From NCBI GenBank assembly GCA_002483445.1, contig DLHY01000078.1, positions 14,647 to 78,646 of the forward strand: 64,000 nucleotides of DNA, written 5' to 3'. Below the pieces are notes generated by a model. The model ran no database searches, was not told the origin of the DNA, and saw only the letters and a list, made by a program, of their open reading frames with translations. The stretch is from Blastocatellia bacterium UBA7656. GTDB taxonomy: Bacteria > Acidobacteriota > Blastocatellia > UBA7656. Shown here one piece after another: positions 50,124 through 60,800 of the stretch; position 1 is the stretch's first letter, and the number at the start of each line of letters is the position of its first letter. A program made the translations under genes and the position numbers.

Positions 50124-50891
50124 CTAAAGATAAAACAGGCTGAGGCGCGGCACCTGATTCATTTCGCGCAAGCGCCGCGCGATGAAATTGGCTACAGTTT
50201 GTTCATAGACGGCGCGATCCATTTTTCTGCGATAAGACTTGAGCAGCGATTCTGCTTCTTCGCCGAGCGCGCGCAATCCTTCTTCGCCCGCTGCCTGACG
50301 GAGACTGTCGAGTATCACGCGGTCGATCAAATCCAGATCGCGCTCGATGGATTCAGCGTTCGGCGAGGAAGAGATTCTGACTTCTTCGGAGAGCGCGCGA
50401 AGCCGTGCGCGCGCTCTCTCGATTGAATCCCTTACCTCGGAACGCGCTCCCTCTTCGGCTAAACGTTCGACGGCAGATAACTCTGCGTCGGAGCGAGCGA
50501 AGAATTCCATCAGCACGCTTTTTGGAAAAGCCGATACGATTTCCCGCTCATCGCTTTTGCCCTCGTCTGAGGGTGTTTTGCCGCCGACCTGCGCCAGACG
50601 GTATTCGGCGAAAGTCGATTCGACTTCCTGCTGGCAGTAAAAAACCGAATTGACCAGACGGTACTTGCGCGGACGCGCGTCGTAGGCATCGAATGCGCGA
50701 TTGATGGCGCGGATTACTATGTGAAGAGGAATGCCCGCGTTCTTCCAGCTTTCGATCAAGGCCCAGTCCATCGGCGAGACGAGCAGGGACTTCCCGCGAC
50801 GGCGCACGAATTCCTCTTCGACCTCGGTGAAGTAGTTGAAGTAATTCAGTCGTTCACCTGAAGACGCGCCGCTTTCCCTGTTGCTGTCCAC
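50124..50891 (-). CDS. Conserved helical protein of unknown function
   Basis: A 255-residue cytoplasmic protein with an N-terminal part (YFNYFTEVEEEFVRRRGKSL, LLVSPMDWALIESWKNAGIP) that looks like a winged-helix-type small domain, then a long charged helical region. Start is GTG 50891. It ends 6 bp before rlmD. I do not recognise the family. Confidence 0.65.
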   Translation of the reverse strand: MDSNRESGASSGERLNYFNYFTEVEEEFVRRRGKSLLVSPMDWALIESWKNAGIPLHIVIRAINRAFDAYDARPRKYRLVNSVFYCQQEVESTFAEYRLAQVGGKTPSDEGKSDEREIVSAFPKSVLMEFFARSDAELSAVERLAEEGARSEVRDSIERARARLRALSEEVRISSSPNAESIERDLDLIDRVILDSLRQAAGEEGLRALGEEAESLLKSYRRKMDRAVYEQTVANFIARRLREMNQVPRLSLFYL

Positions 50892-50926
50892 GATTCTTTA
50901 TGAAGGCTGAATACGATCTCCCTGTT

Positions 50927-51076
50927 TCACATCGCATTGATTATTTCGCCGACGACGAAGAGCGCGACCCCTGCGATCACCATGCCGAGCAGTATCATGC
51001 CGACAAACGGCAAGGCATCTTTCCGAGCAGCGTCGTTGAGCGGGCCTATCGAACTATGAGAATTTCCTTCTGCCAT
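50927..51076 (-). CDS. Small single-helix membrane protein, 49 residues
   Basis: ATG with a strong AGGAGAGACGAA ribosome site. After a hydrophilic start (AEGNSHSSIGPLND) there is one membrane helix (FVGMILLGMVIAGVALFVVG) to the end. No known family; the ribosome site and composition support it. Confidence 0.6.
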   Translation of the reverse strand: MAEGNSHSSIGPLNDAARKDALPFVGMILLGMVIAGVALFVVGEIINAM

Positions 51077-51154
51077 TTCGTCTCTCCTTATTTTCTTTTA
51101 AGAGTATATCTGGATACTACCTCAGCGCGTCCGGTGTCAATGCGGTTTTGGGTT

Positions 51155-51703
51155 TCACACCAGAGGAGTGAATCGGCTTATGATCTGTCCCTGAGCGACC
51201 TCGATCTCTTCAAACACGACTTTTCTTCCGGTTGCGCTCAAGTCCATCCGGGATGCTATCACGCCGACGGCCACAGCCATCTCTTCAGACAGAAGGTTTG
51301 ATAGCCGCTCGCGCAGGTCTGTGGAGATAGCCTCTGATTTGGTCGGGGGAGAATCATAGCTCAGTTGTGATTCGCCGTAGCTTCTCTTGAGCGCATTGAT
51401 GAGTGACGCGAAATTAGGCACCGGATAAACAGGAGAGCGGCGGAATCCGTCGCGCATCATCTGCCTGACTTCGCCTTCCGCCAGATCGCCGAGGTTTTTC
51501 AAATAGTCTTCATCCGCCTGTGTCCACACCTTATCGACAAGCTCTTCATAAAACTTGCGGATGTTTTCGAATCGGTCGCTGGTGTTCGATGCCGGAGCGA
51601 TCTCGCGCTGCGAGAGCCGTTCTTCTATTCGATTGATAGCGCCTTCGATTTCATCCCTGATGATGTCTGAGATTTTCTGTCGTTCGTTGGGTGTTATTTT
51701 CAT
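51155..51703 (-). CDS. Helical protein of unknown function, 182 residues
   Basis: A charged cytoplasmic protein, probably largely helical (ERQKISDIIRDEIEGAINRIEERL). GAGGTG precedes the ATG. No motif recognised. Confidence 0.6.
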   Translation of the reverse strand: MKITPNERQKISDIIRDEIEGAINRIEERLSQREIAPASNTSDRFENIRKFYEELVDKVWTQADEDYLKNLGDLAEGEVRQMMRDGFRRSPVYPVPNFASLINALKRSYGESQLSYDSPPTKSEAISTDLRERLSNLLSEEMAVAVGVIASRMDLSATGRKVVFEEIEVAQGQIISRFTPLV

Positions 51704-51863
51704 TATGGCACCTCGCCTTGTTTAGTCTGTGGAAGCGACCAGCGCGAGATAACGATATACCCAAGCCGGTCGCGCGAACAAGCTGTGAAAGAAATTCATT
51801 CGAACGTTGACACCCCTGCCAGCTTGGACTAATATGAGCCTGCCGCTATAAGGGCTTTGCCCG

Positions 51864-52045
51864 AGCGCCCGTTACAAGATGATAAATGGGGATGATCATT
51901 CGGGCGCTTTCGCAATCAGAGCCAAAGCAGCAGGTTTCCTGTTTATGTCATTTGTTTTTCTGGCTCTGGTTCTTGTTGTGATAGGTTCAGGCTCTTTCAT
52001 CGCAACCAAAACATGCTCAGGGCTTCATCAGACAGACCTGAACCT
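51864..52045. other. Cluster of three inverted repeats in an intergenic region
   Basis: Three stems in order: AGCGCCCG/CGGGCGCT (51864-51871 with 51901-51908), AGAGCCA/TGGCTCT (51918-51924 with 51961-51967) and AGGTTCAGG/CCTGAACCT (51983-51991 with 52037-52045). The gap 51704-52127 holds no coding frame that I can support. This could be a structured RNA upstream of the receiver gene. Confidence 0.4.
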
Positions 52046-52127
52046 GTAGTTTTGCAATTCCGCCGTTTAGTCTATCCCTTTGTAGACTTGCAGGAGAGAA
52101 ATCCATTTTTGAGGTGATTCAAAGACC

Positions 52128-52523
52128 TTGAAACAACTATCACTGCTTGTTGTCGAAAGCGACGCTGGTGTTTCAAGAATGTTAGCTGACGTTTTTTCAG
52201 ACCGAAGCTGGCAGGTTGACGTTTGTCTTGATGGCGAATGCGCCGCCAGGGCCATAACGGATGACAGGCATTACGATGTCATAATCCTGAGCTATCAGGT
52301 ACCCGGCTCAAGCGGCGTTCAACTTGTTCAACTGGCTCGCTCGCTCAGTCATCGCTCTTTAACGCCTGTGGTAATGATAACCGGAAGCGGCGATATTGAG
52401 CGGGATGCCTTATCCGCCGGAGCCAATGAGGTCTGGCACAAACCGATGGACCTGTTCGCCTTCATCAGGACAATAGAAAGATACGCCCGTATCACAACCC
52501 GTCACGGATGCGAGCAATTCTAA
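52128..52523 (+). CDS. Single-domain receiver protein without the phospho-acceptor Asp
   Basis: A 131-residue receiver-fold protein. The position of the phosphorylated Asp is Ser55 (IILSYQVPG instead of a LLD motif), and one of the N-terminal acidic pair is Ser (VVESDAG). Thr85 (VMITGSG) and Lys105 (WHKPMD) remain. Probably a pseudo-receiver that signals without phosphorylation or through a partner. TTG start with GAGGTG 11 bases upstream, so the exact start is uncertain. It overlaps the coaX stop by 4 bp tail to tail. Confidence 0.7.
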   Translation: MKQLSLLVVESDAGVSRMLADVFSDRSWQVDVCLDGECAARAITDDRHYDVIILSYQVPGSSGVQLVQLARSLSHRSLTPVVMITGSGDIERDALSAGANEVWHKPMDLFAFIRTIERYARITTRHGCEQF

Positions 52524-53290
52524 GAAGCGCCCTTGTTGCGTTCGTAAATGATCCTCAGACCCTCAAGAGTCAGGTCTGAGTCGACCGCTTCGATAAGTCG
52601 CGAGCCTCGACTTATGAGCGGCGCAAGCCCTCCCGTCGCCACAACCCGCGCAGGCGGGCCAAGCTCCTCGATCATCTTTTCCAGAATCCCATCGACAAGC
52701 GCGATGTTTCCATAGTAAAGCCCCGATTGCACGCTCGCCGTGGGATTGGTGCCTATGACCTGATCGGGACGGCGTATATCGATGCGACGCAATCTGGCTG
52801 CGCGCTGAAACAAGGCGTCGGCGGAAATCTGTATGCCGGGGCAGATGATCCCGCCGAGGTATTCTCCTTTTTGCGAGATCGCATCGAATGTCGTTGCCGT
52901 TCCGAAGTCTACAGCTATGCACGGGCCGCCGTATTTCTCGAATGCCGCGACAGCATTGACTACGCGATCCGCGCCGACTTCATTAGGATCATCGTAAAGC
53001 ACCGCCATACCGGCGTTCGTCGTGTCTACAAACAGCGGCCTGACCTCGAAGTATACTTCGACCATTTTGCGCAGGGTGAAATCCAGCGGCGGCACGACCG
53101 ATGATACCGCGATGTCCGTAACCGAGGTCGACTCCAGCCCGCAGAGTTGCAAAAGAGTGCGGCACATTATGCCGTACTCATCTACCGTGCGCTGGCGCTC
53201 GGTCGTGAGCCGCCAACTGTATTTGAGTTCCTCTCCGTCATACAATCCCAAAGTCGTGTTGGTGTTTCCCACGTCAAGAACAAGGAGCAT
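52520..53290 (-). CDS. coaX: Type III pantothenate kinase
   Basis: A 256-residue ASKHA-fold kinase: DVGNTNTTLGLYDG at the start, GADRVVNAVAAFEKYGGP, and VDFGTATTFDAIS. It phosphorylates pantothenate in coenzyme A synthesis and needs a monovalent cation. GGGGGA precedes the ATG. It follows birA after 25 bp. Confidence 0.93.
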   Translation of the reverse strand: MLLVLDVGNTNTTLGLYDGEELKYSWRLTTERQRTVDEYGIMCRTLLQLCGLESTSVTDIAVSSVVPPLDFTLRKMVEVYFEVRPLFVDTTNAGMAVLYDDPNEVGADRVVNAVAAFEKYGGPCIAVDFGTATTFDAISQKGEYLGGIICPGIQISADALFQRAARLRRIDIRRPDQVIGTNPTASVQSGLYYGNIALVDGILEKMIEELGPPARVVATGGLAPLISRGSRLIEAVDSDLTLEGLRIIYERNKGAS

Positions 53291-53315
53291 GATTTTTCCC
53301 CCGACGAAGGCCGGT

Positions 53316-54080
53316 TCACTGCTGCGCCTTCGCGATTTGGCGATTTCTCAAGGTCACTTCGCCCGAAAAAAACTCGCGCGTCTCGCTGTCAATTTCAACC
53401 AGCAAACTGCCTCGCCGCGTCAGTCCGCGAGTCGTTCCTTCCATCGCTCCCTCAGACGAAATGATCGTCACCTCGCGCCCGCGCGCGTAACTTGAAAGCT
53501 CTTCCCAGCGCGCGATGATGCGTTCGGGTCGAACGAGCGATTCTCTGTACCACAGGTCGAGGCGAGCGAGCAATGACGACATCACTTCATCCGTAGACCT
53601 CTCTGCGGCGGATTCGATAAGGATGCTCGTCGCGCTTGCAGCGATCTCGCCTTCAAACTCGCGCTGTCGGACGTTGATGCCGATTCCCATGATGGCGTAT
53701 TGAAGCTCGTGTCCCTCTATTGCTGATTCGACGAGTATGCCGCAGATTTTCCTGCCCCGCGCGAGTATATCGTTTGGCCATTTGATATCGGCCTCGATGT
53801 GGAAATCGAATCGGAGGGTTTCGGCTACGGCTATGGCAGCCGAGAGCGGGAGAAGGGAAGCGTCTGCGGCGTTGATGCGCGGGCGCAGCAGCAGAGAAAG
53901 GTAAAGCCCTTCGCCTTCGGGCGATGTCCACCCCCGGCCCTTGCGTCCGCGTCCGGCGGTCTGCGATTTCGCGACGACGGCCAAGCCTTCTTCGACTCCG
54001 CGTTGAGCCATCTGGCGCGCAATATCGTTTGTCGATGTCACGGTGTCGAATCTGAGGAGGGTTGAGCCGAGTTTGTTCAT
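53316..54080 (-). CDS. birA: Biotin-protein ligase
   Basis: A 254-residue BirA without the DNA-binding domain: SQTAGRGRKGRGWTSPEG, IKWPNDILARGRKICGIL and the GIGINV loop, all near family positions. It joins biotin to carboxylase carrier protein. The coaX-birA pair is common in bacteria. Confidence 0.93.
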   Translation of the reverse strand: MNKLGSTLLRFDTVTSTNDIARQMAQRGVEEGLAVVAKSQTAGRGRKGRGWTSPEGEGLYLSLLLRPRINAADASLLPLSAAIAVAETLRFDFHIEADIKWPNDILARGRKICGILVESAIEGHELQYAIMGIGINVRQREFEGEIAASATSILIESAAERSTDEVMSSLLARLDLWYRESLVRPERIIARWEELSSYARGREVTIISSEGAMEGTTRGLTRRGSLLVEIDSETREFFSGEVTLRNRQIAKAQQ

Positions 54081-54095
54081 CGTCGAACGCGCCCG

Positions 54096-54509
54096 TTAGG
54101 TCTCTCGTATTGCCAGTTCGAACAGGCGATTCGTTGCGTTGAGCGCGGCCTTGACCGCCGCATCGATCTCGCTTCCGGTTATCTGGCAACTGCCGAAGAC
54201 CTGTAACTGTTTTCCCTGGAAATCAATATTGACCAGCACGGCTATCAAATCCTTGCCCAGCGCGTTCACGCGGTCGAGGTCAGCCAGTTCGCACGTGAAG
54301 CAGTTTTCAGCCGCCTGCCTGATCGCGTCGAGAGTGGCGAGAGCCGCAGCTTTCAACTGGCTCGTTTCGTCGCTTCCTGACACGGCAGACGCCTGAATCG
54401 CTTCGTCCATATAAGTGAATGTGACTTCCACCTGCAAATGCCCGTCTTCCTGTTTCAACATCTCGACCCTGTCGAATCTGAGCCGCTTCTGTTTTTTATT
54501 TGTACTCAC
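54096..54509 (-). CDS. Small conserved protein of unknown function
   Basis: GTG 54509 after GAGAAG is preferred. About 137 residues with EVTFTYMDEAIQASAVSGSDE and LIAVLVNIDFQGKQLQVFG, a possible alpha/beta fold of ACT- or dsRBD-like size. It is the last gene of the nadC run. Function unknown. Confidence 0.6.
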   Translation of the reverse strand: MSTNKKQKRLRFDRVEMLKQEDGHLQVEVTFTYMDEAIQASAVSGSDETSQLKAAALATLDAIRQAAENCFTCELADLDRVNALGKDLIAVLVNIDFQGKQLQVFGSCQITGSEIDAAVKAALNATNRLFELAIRET

Positions 54510-54558
54510 TGTTTTCTTCTCGCTTTGGCTTTCATTCCCAGGGCAAAACAAACACTTC

Positions 54559-55410
54559 TCACACGGGCATCATCTTGAGGCTTATGTCGACAGCCGTCGC
54601 CGAGTGAGTTACGGCCCCAACCGAAATCAGATCGACCCCGCATTCGGCTATCTGTCTGACGGTTTCCAGACTCACCCCGCCCGATGCTTCGATTATGCAG
54701 GCGGGCGCGCGGTCTCTTATGATACGAACCGACTCTCTCATCTCTTCGACGTTCATATTGTCGAGCATGATTACATCGGCGCGAGATTCCATAGCTTCGA
54801 TCAACTGAGCTCGATTCGACACTTCGACTTCGATCTTCAATAGGTGATGAACCTCGTTTCGGGCCAACTCGATTGCGCGGCGCACGCCTCCCGCAAGGGC
54901 GATGTGATTGTCTTTTATCAGCACACCGTCATCCAGCCCGAAGCGATGATTGCGCCCGCCTCCGACCGTGACGGCATATTTTTCCAGAACCCTAAGCCCC
55001 GGCGTGGTCTTTCGGGTGTCAACAATCTTTGCGCTCGTCCCGGCTACCCGATCGACATAAGCTTTCGTAAGGGTCGCCACTCCCGATAATCGTTGAAGCA
55101 GATTGAGCGCCGTCCTTTCGCCCGCAAGCAGAGCGGTGGCCGGACCTTCAATGCGGGCGAACTCAGTATGGGCGGAGATAGGCTCGCCGTCAAAAAAACG
55201 CGATTCGATCTCGATGGCCATATCGAGAGTGTTGAATACGGCTTCGGCGATTTCCAGTCCGCACAGGACGAAATTCTGCTTGGCCAGAAATCGCCCGCGC
55301 GCCCGCGCGCCTCCGCGCACAGTCGCCTGCGTGGTTATGTCGCCCCGACCCAGGTCTTCCTTCAACAGATCGGAAGCGAATGCGTAAATGATCCCTGCGT
55401 CAAGTTCCAT
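54559..55410 (-). CDS. nadC: Nicotinate-nucleotide pyrophosphorylase (quinolinate phosphoribosyltransferase)
   Basis: ATG 55410 gives a 283-residue enzyme of standard length: LLKEDLGRGDITTQ, GERTALNLLQRLSGVAT, DTRKTTPGLRVLEKYAV, KDNHIALAGG and EASGGVSLETV. It makes nicotinate mononucleotide from quinolinate and PRPP in NAD synthesis. AAGGAG lies farther upstream of the ATG than usual. Confidence 0.95.
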   Translation of the reverse strand: MELDAGIIYAFASDLLKEDLGRGDITTQATVRGGARARGRFLAKQNFVLCGLEIAEAVFNTLDMAIEIESRFFDGEPISAHTEFARIEGPATALLAGERTALNLLQRLSGVATLTKAYVDRVAGTSAKIVDTRKTTPGLRVLEKYAVTVGGGRNHRFGLDDGVLIKDNHIALAGGVRRAIELARNEVHHLLKIEVEVSNRAQLIEAMESRADVIMLDNMNVEEMRESVRIIRDRAPACIIEASGGVSLETVRQIAECGVDLISVGAVTHSATAVDISLKMMPV

Positions 55411-55599
55411 CCTCAATCGAGGCTCCTTTGATTGTCTCTTGCTGATGATAACCGTCGGGTCGGGACAAATCAAAAATGATCAGGGCCGTTAGTTTCAAAG
55501 GCTTCAGCCGGATAGATACCTTCAGGAGAAGGACTGATTCCTGTTATTGCTCAGGCTTTGCCGCTATATTGAACTTAAAGCGCGCAATCAGCTACGGGG

Positions 55600-57525
55600 T
55601 TATTTTTTTTGCAGCGCGTCGTGCGACATCTCCCTCACGATGCGCTCGACGCAGTCGGGAACAACTTCCCATGCAATTTCCCTGACCACAGTTTCACTCA
55701 ATTGCGCCACCACGCGGCGGACGATTTCATCGATGAGAGTTTCCGGTATCTCGACAACTTGCATAACCTGCTCGCTGGATGATGTTGGTTGCTGCCGGGT
55801 GTCGGCTGCCTGAACTTCTTCGGCCTCCAATGGAGCGACCGATTGAGCGGCTGCGGTAGAAGCGAACTCGAAGCCTGTTTCGTGATCATCGCCTGTTTCT
55901 GCTGCAACTGCTTCTTCCAGCGCAGGCGTCTGCGCGTCCGCATCGGTCTCCTGAGCCGTCCACATCTCGGATGATGTGAACTGAGCATACTGGCCTGCGG
56001 CCTCATCTCCGGGAACTTCGGAAGCGAATATCATGGTCTGGGTTTCGGCCACTTCGAAATCCGAGTCTTCCGATCTCAATTCGCGAGTGGTCTCTTCCCA
56101 TTGCGATTCGGTTGCGATCTCCAGCGCAGGCTCGCTGCTTTCATAAGCCGGGGCGCTGAAGTCTGGCGATTGAAAATCGAAAGGTTTCTCCTCAACGAAA
56201 CCCGGCACGGCCGGAGTATCAGCGAGATCTTCAACCTGAAAATCTTCGACCGCTTCGCTTTCGTAAACCGCCTGCGCGCCTGAAGGCTGAACGTCCCGGT
56301 TTGCATCGATCCAATCGCTTGAGGAGATATCGCTTTCCTGATTCGTGGCAGGCGATGGCTCGAAGTAATCGGACTCGATGACCGATTGCAGAAGCGGCTC
56401 AGGGTCGATCTGATAGGCGGGTTCACTCGTCGCTCTTTCGTCGAGCAGGATATCGCCGAGCGGAGATTCGCTCGTGAGCAAACTGGTTGTGACGTTGCCT
56501 TCGGCCCGAAAGGCTGGTTCGGTTGCCGCTTCGAATCCGCGCTGATCCATTGCGGCGAAACCGGATGAGGCCATCTCATGCCTTGTCTTGTCCAGCTTGC
56601 CCGTGTCCAGTTTGTCATCCAAAGCCTCATCCCCTGATACGCTTTCCATATCATACGACACCACGTTTTCAGGCGCAGTCGCAACAGGCTCATCCACTTT
56701 TTCGAAATCAAGCATGATGTCGGGAGTGCTGTATCCGAATGCCGAAGCCTTGCCAACCTCCGGGGCTGGCGGCTGCGGGATTTCAGCCTCAGATTCTGCT
56801 TCTACGGGCGCAGAGTAGGCCGTGTCCTGAAAGACCAGATTGAAATCCTGCGCGGGCGGCATCATGAAGGGTGACTGTGGCGCGAAAGGAGAGCCGAATT
56901 CCAGCGTCGCGCTTGACCCCTCATTGCGTGGCTGAGATTGAACATTTATTTCAATCGGAGGCGCAGCTTCGGGCAGAGACATTGATGTGAAATCGAACCC
57001 GATGTCCGCCTCGACCGGCAATGACTGGACGCTGGGCTGATCGGACATTGCAGAAAAATCTATGTTGATCGGAGGAGGCGCAGGCAGAGGTTGAGTTTCA
57101 AGCGGCCCGCTCGCCTGTTTGGCGACGGGCGGAGTAGGCAGCGGAGCCGAAACTCTGCTGCTGGTCGAAATGAGTTTGCGCACGGTTTCAACAAGAGTGC
57201 GAGACTCGAAGGGTTTCGTCAGATGGGCATCGGCTCGAACGCGCTTCGCTTCGCTCTGATCGAAAGGCTCGAAAGCTCCGACCAGCAATACGACAGGAAT
57301 ATTCTGAAACTGAGGATTCTGTTTTATGGATTCGCAAAGCTCATATCCATTCTTTCCCGGCATGAATATGTCTGCCAGAACGAGGTCGGGACTGATTTCG
57401 CTCAGTCGCTTCTCAGCCATGTCCCCGTTACTGACCGCGACGACTTCTATGCCCTCATCGGCAAAAGTCAGATTTACTACCTTTTGAATAGTGATGCTGT
57501 CATCAGCAAGTAGAATTCTCGACAT
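55600..57525 (-). CDS. Receiver protein with a long acidic region and a helical C-terminus
   Basis: A 641-residue protein: receiver domain (1-125) with Asp in DLVLADIFMPGKNG and Lys in LTKPFES; about 450 residues of acidic, proline-rich, low-complexity sequence; and a C-terminal helix segment (LIDEIVRRVVAQLSETVVRE) of the kind seen at the end of motility-type receiver proteins. It may scaffold a polar or adhesion complex, as FrzS-like proteins do, but this is inference. GGGAGA precedes the ATG. Confidence 0.75.
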   Translation of the reverse strand: MSRILLADDSITIQKVVNLTFADEGIEVVAVSNGDMAEKRLSEISPDLVLADIFMPGKNGYELCESIKQNPQFQNIPVVLLVGAFEPFDQSEAKRVRADAHLTKPFESRTLVETVRKLISTSSRVSAPLPTPPVAKQASGPLETQPLPAPPPINIDFSAMSDQPSVQSLPVEADIGFDFTSMSLPEAAPPIEINVQSQPRNEGSSATLEFGSPFAPQSPFMMPPAQDFNLVFQDTAYSAPVEAESEAEIPQPPAPEVGKASAFGYSTPDIMLDFEKVDEPVATAPENVVSYDMESVSGDEALDDKLDTGKLDKTRHEMASSGFAAMDQRGFEAATEPAFRAEGNVTTSLLTSESPLGDILLDERATSEPAYQIDPEPLLQSVIESDYFEPSPATNQESDISSSDWIDANRDVQPSGAQAVYESEAVEDFQVEDLADTPAVPGFVEEKPFDFQSPDFSAPAYESSEPALEIATESQWEETTRELRSEDSDFEVAETQTMIFASEVPGDEAAGQYAQFTSSEMWTAQETDADAQTPALEEAVAAETGDDHETGFEFASTAAAQSVAPLEAEEVQAADTRQQPTSSSEQVMQVVEIPETLIDEIVRRVVAQLSETVVREIAWEVVPDCVERIVREMSHDALQKK

Positions 57526-57581
57526 CGGATTCTCCCTCGATACGCCTCAGTGAGGCCGATTCATTACGGCTTGTGTTATGG

Positions 57582-57604
57582 CAACTCTCAGGAGCGTAGA
57601 GTTG
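57582..57604. repeat. Hairpin in the gap between the receiver protein and the S8 peptidase
   Basis: CAACTCT and AGAGTTG form a 7-bp stem. I see nothing else in 57526-57844 beyond short T/A-rich stretches. Confidence 0.3.
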
Positions 57605-57844
57605 CGTGGCAGTACCCCCTCCGCCCAAGCCTGCTGTGGTGTGGAGGCTATTATTTCAACTCAGGATTCAAAGCCTTTTTTAAGGGGCTGACAGTGCAAT
57701 GAAGACCAACGGCATCGTGCAGACCCGCTACTTAACCAATCGGTTGCCTTGCCGTTTCGACCCGATACTAACATAAAAACCCGGTCGTGTCTTCACTTAA
57801 ATCGGCGAAAAATTGCGCATAGCAAGCGCGGATTGAGAGCGCCA

Positions 57845-60800
57845 TTATCTGCATGTGAAACTCGTCGCAGTCAGCCGAATATCGTCTATGAACCAGCCCG
57901 TGAATCCGTCTCTCACTCCGGTCGCCCCGTCGAACCCGGCGCGGAATCGGAGTTGAATCCTCTGACCTGCGAAATCGTCAAGGTTGATTACTACCTGAGA
58001 GAAAACGCCCGCGCGCCCGCGCGAAGTCCAGGCCAGTCGATTGCCCAGAGGATTACCCGAAGCCGAAGTCACCTTGCCGTCATACCCGCCCGTGATTATG
58101 CGCGAGCCGAGGTCTTCCCACGTCACCCCGCTGTCGGTCGATATCTCAAGCACGCCTCCATCGAATCCCGGCTCGAAGTTGAAAATGTGAAAGAAAGTCA
58201 GCCTCACATGTCCGGCGGCGGAAGGAATCGAGATTTTCTTTTTCAACTTGAGATCGGACAACTGCGAGTTGTCACTCTCCTTGCCCGGATCGACGGCGTG
58301 ATAAGACATCGCGCCGCTCGTTCCCATGCCCGTCGCAACAGTAAAACCTTTCTTCCCTTTCCACTTCACCCGCATCGAGTCGACATCATCATCCATCAGA
58401 GTTTCCTCTGCGCCTGCCGCCCGCCCGATGCGCACGCGAACCGGTAGCGTGAAAGCGCCTGCCTCGCCTGTCACCCGCAGTCGAAATTCCGCCACCGAGC
58501 CGCAGCGCAAATTCGAAGGCACGATGACCTGAAAAGGCTCCGGGTTCGTCTGCGCGCTTCCAGCCGCAATCGCTGGGAAAGATGAAAAAGCGGATGAGCC
58601 GCCATCGAGCGAAAGCGAAGCCGTCGAGACGGGCATCGCTGCGATGGGTGACTGATTGGTGAGCGTGATTGTCACGAAAGCAGTCTCGCCTGGAATCAGG
58701 GAAGAGTCGCGCGTCTGGTTCGCGTGCCTGACTTCGACGCCCTCGGCCACTCCTTCGCTCTCCGTGACCGCAGGCACAGGAGCCGCAGCCTCGCGGCCAT
58801 TGGCGACGACGAGCGCGAAATCCTGATCCGCATCCACTCCATTGTCCGGCACTCCATCGCCGGCTATAACAGTCGGGCGCACGCGGATGACGAACGGCCC
58901 TGTTACTCCGGCAGGCAGGCGCACGCCCTGCACGTTGTTGATTATGTCCTTCCCTCCGCCCGTGGTGGAATACTCGCCTGAAAAATTATTGCCGTTGTAG
59001 AGTGTGCCGCCAATGATGACTTCCAGATTGAGTTGATTCACGCTCGTTGCGTTAGTAAGTCCTGCGGCGGGCGCGTCGCTCCATACGAGCATCACTCGAA
59101 ACTCTTTCGTCGGATCGCTGATCATTCCCGTGACTTCAAACGCGGAGCCGCCGCTTTCGGTGAACGTCGCCGGCTGATCGTAAAGTACGCGATCCGTCTC
59201 TTCGAACATCCGCGAGAGGTTCAACAATCCCCAGCCCTGACGCGCGCCCGGAAGCGAGTCGCCGCCCAATGCTCCGTTCAGGTAGGAGGTCGAATTGAGG
59301 ATCAGCGCCTTGACCATAGCAGGGCTTGGTTCGGCTCCGAGTCTTTCTCTCAGCCACTGAAAAGCCAGAGCCGCGCCGCCCGCGACCAGGGGAGTCGAAT
59401 GGCTCGTGCCTGATGAGAGCGCGTAGAGAGTCTGCCCGACAGGGAAGTATTTATCACAGACTGTAACATCATCGCTTGCGGCTGCGGCATAAAAGCTGTC
59501 CTGCGAAGCCGCCCCCGTTACGTGAGTGCCGGGAGCCACAAGGTCAGGCTTTGCGCGCCCGTCCTGCATGGGGCCGCCCGAAGAGAAGCCCGGAATATCC
59601 ATCGCATTGTCGGCTCCCGACGCCCTGACATTGCAGCCATCGACGAGATTGCTTCCGCTTTCATTCGTCGGGCGGAAGCCCTCGCTTGCGCCGACGGTGA
59701 TGACGTTTTTAGCAGTTCCCGGTATGCCGATTGATAAAGGCTCGTTCAATCCGTCGTTGCCCGCAGAAAAGAGTATCGTCATGCCCTGATTTCCCGGCGC
59801 GAAAGAGTCTGCATCGCGAACGAGCGAGTCATAGATGCTTGAGTCTGTGCCGTAGAGATTGCAGAACCCGAAAGTGAGATCGCAGGTTCCCCAACTGTTT
59901 GTCGAAATCCTCGCCCCGACTCGATAAGCTGAAGCGACGATGTCGGGTATCGAGACGACGTTTGTGAAATCTCCTTCGTCATTGAAAATCTTCGATATTC
60001 CAAATCGAACGAAAGGGGCTGTTCCCTGGCCGAATTGAAAGCCGAGCGAATCCGCAAACTGGCTGCCTCGGCTCATTCCGCCTGCCAGGGAAGCATTGAT
60101 GGTTCCGTGTCCCGTTGGATCGTGCCAGGGCAGCACGGGAGAGGTGTGAAGCAATTCATCCTGCGTGTAATCAAAGAGGTAAGCTATTCGAGAACGTCCC
60201 TCGGAGTCGAGGAAGTCGGGATGAATGCGAGCCGGGTCATCCGTTCCGCTGTCCAATCCTGTGTCACTGATGTCGATTGCGAAGTCGAAGTTGGAAGTGA
60301 AGCCATGAAGATTGAGAAAGGACGAGTATCCCGGTCTCGCCGGACGAGAGACGACGGCGTTGTTGATGGTTTCCTGCTGAATGTCGCCCGCGACTATTTG
60401 ATTGGCGCGCTCGTCGTGAAGCCTTATCCGCGGCCACGGCTCGATCAGCATCACCTCAGCGAGCCGCGCCAGATCGATGAGCCGCGCCGAGGGGATGAGC
60501 GCCTTCAGGTGAATCGCTCCCGCAGATTGAAACTCCGGCATCAGAATTTTCAATGACGCAGACTTTATCCGCTCGATGGATGATTGCGACTGAGGCGAAT
60601 CGACCATCGAGATTGAAACCGGGATGGGTTGGAGGGAATCGAGCGCGATTAGCCTGTCGAGTTTGTAAGCGGGATGAAGCGGCTCTTCCCATTGAATGAG
60701 TTCCTGCATTCGCGCCGAGCGCAATCTTTGAAGCTCGTAGGGCGCGGCCCATATCAGATAAGCGTTGTTCGGGATGTAGGAGATTAGTTTCGCTCCCGTC

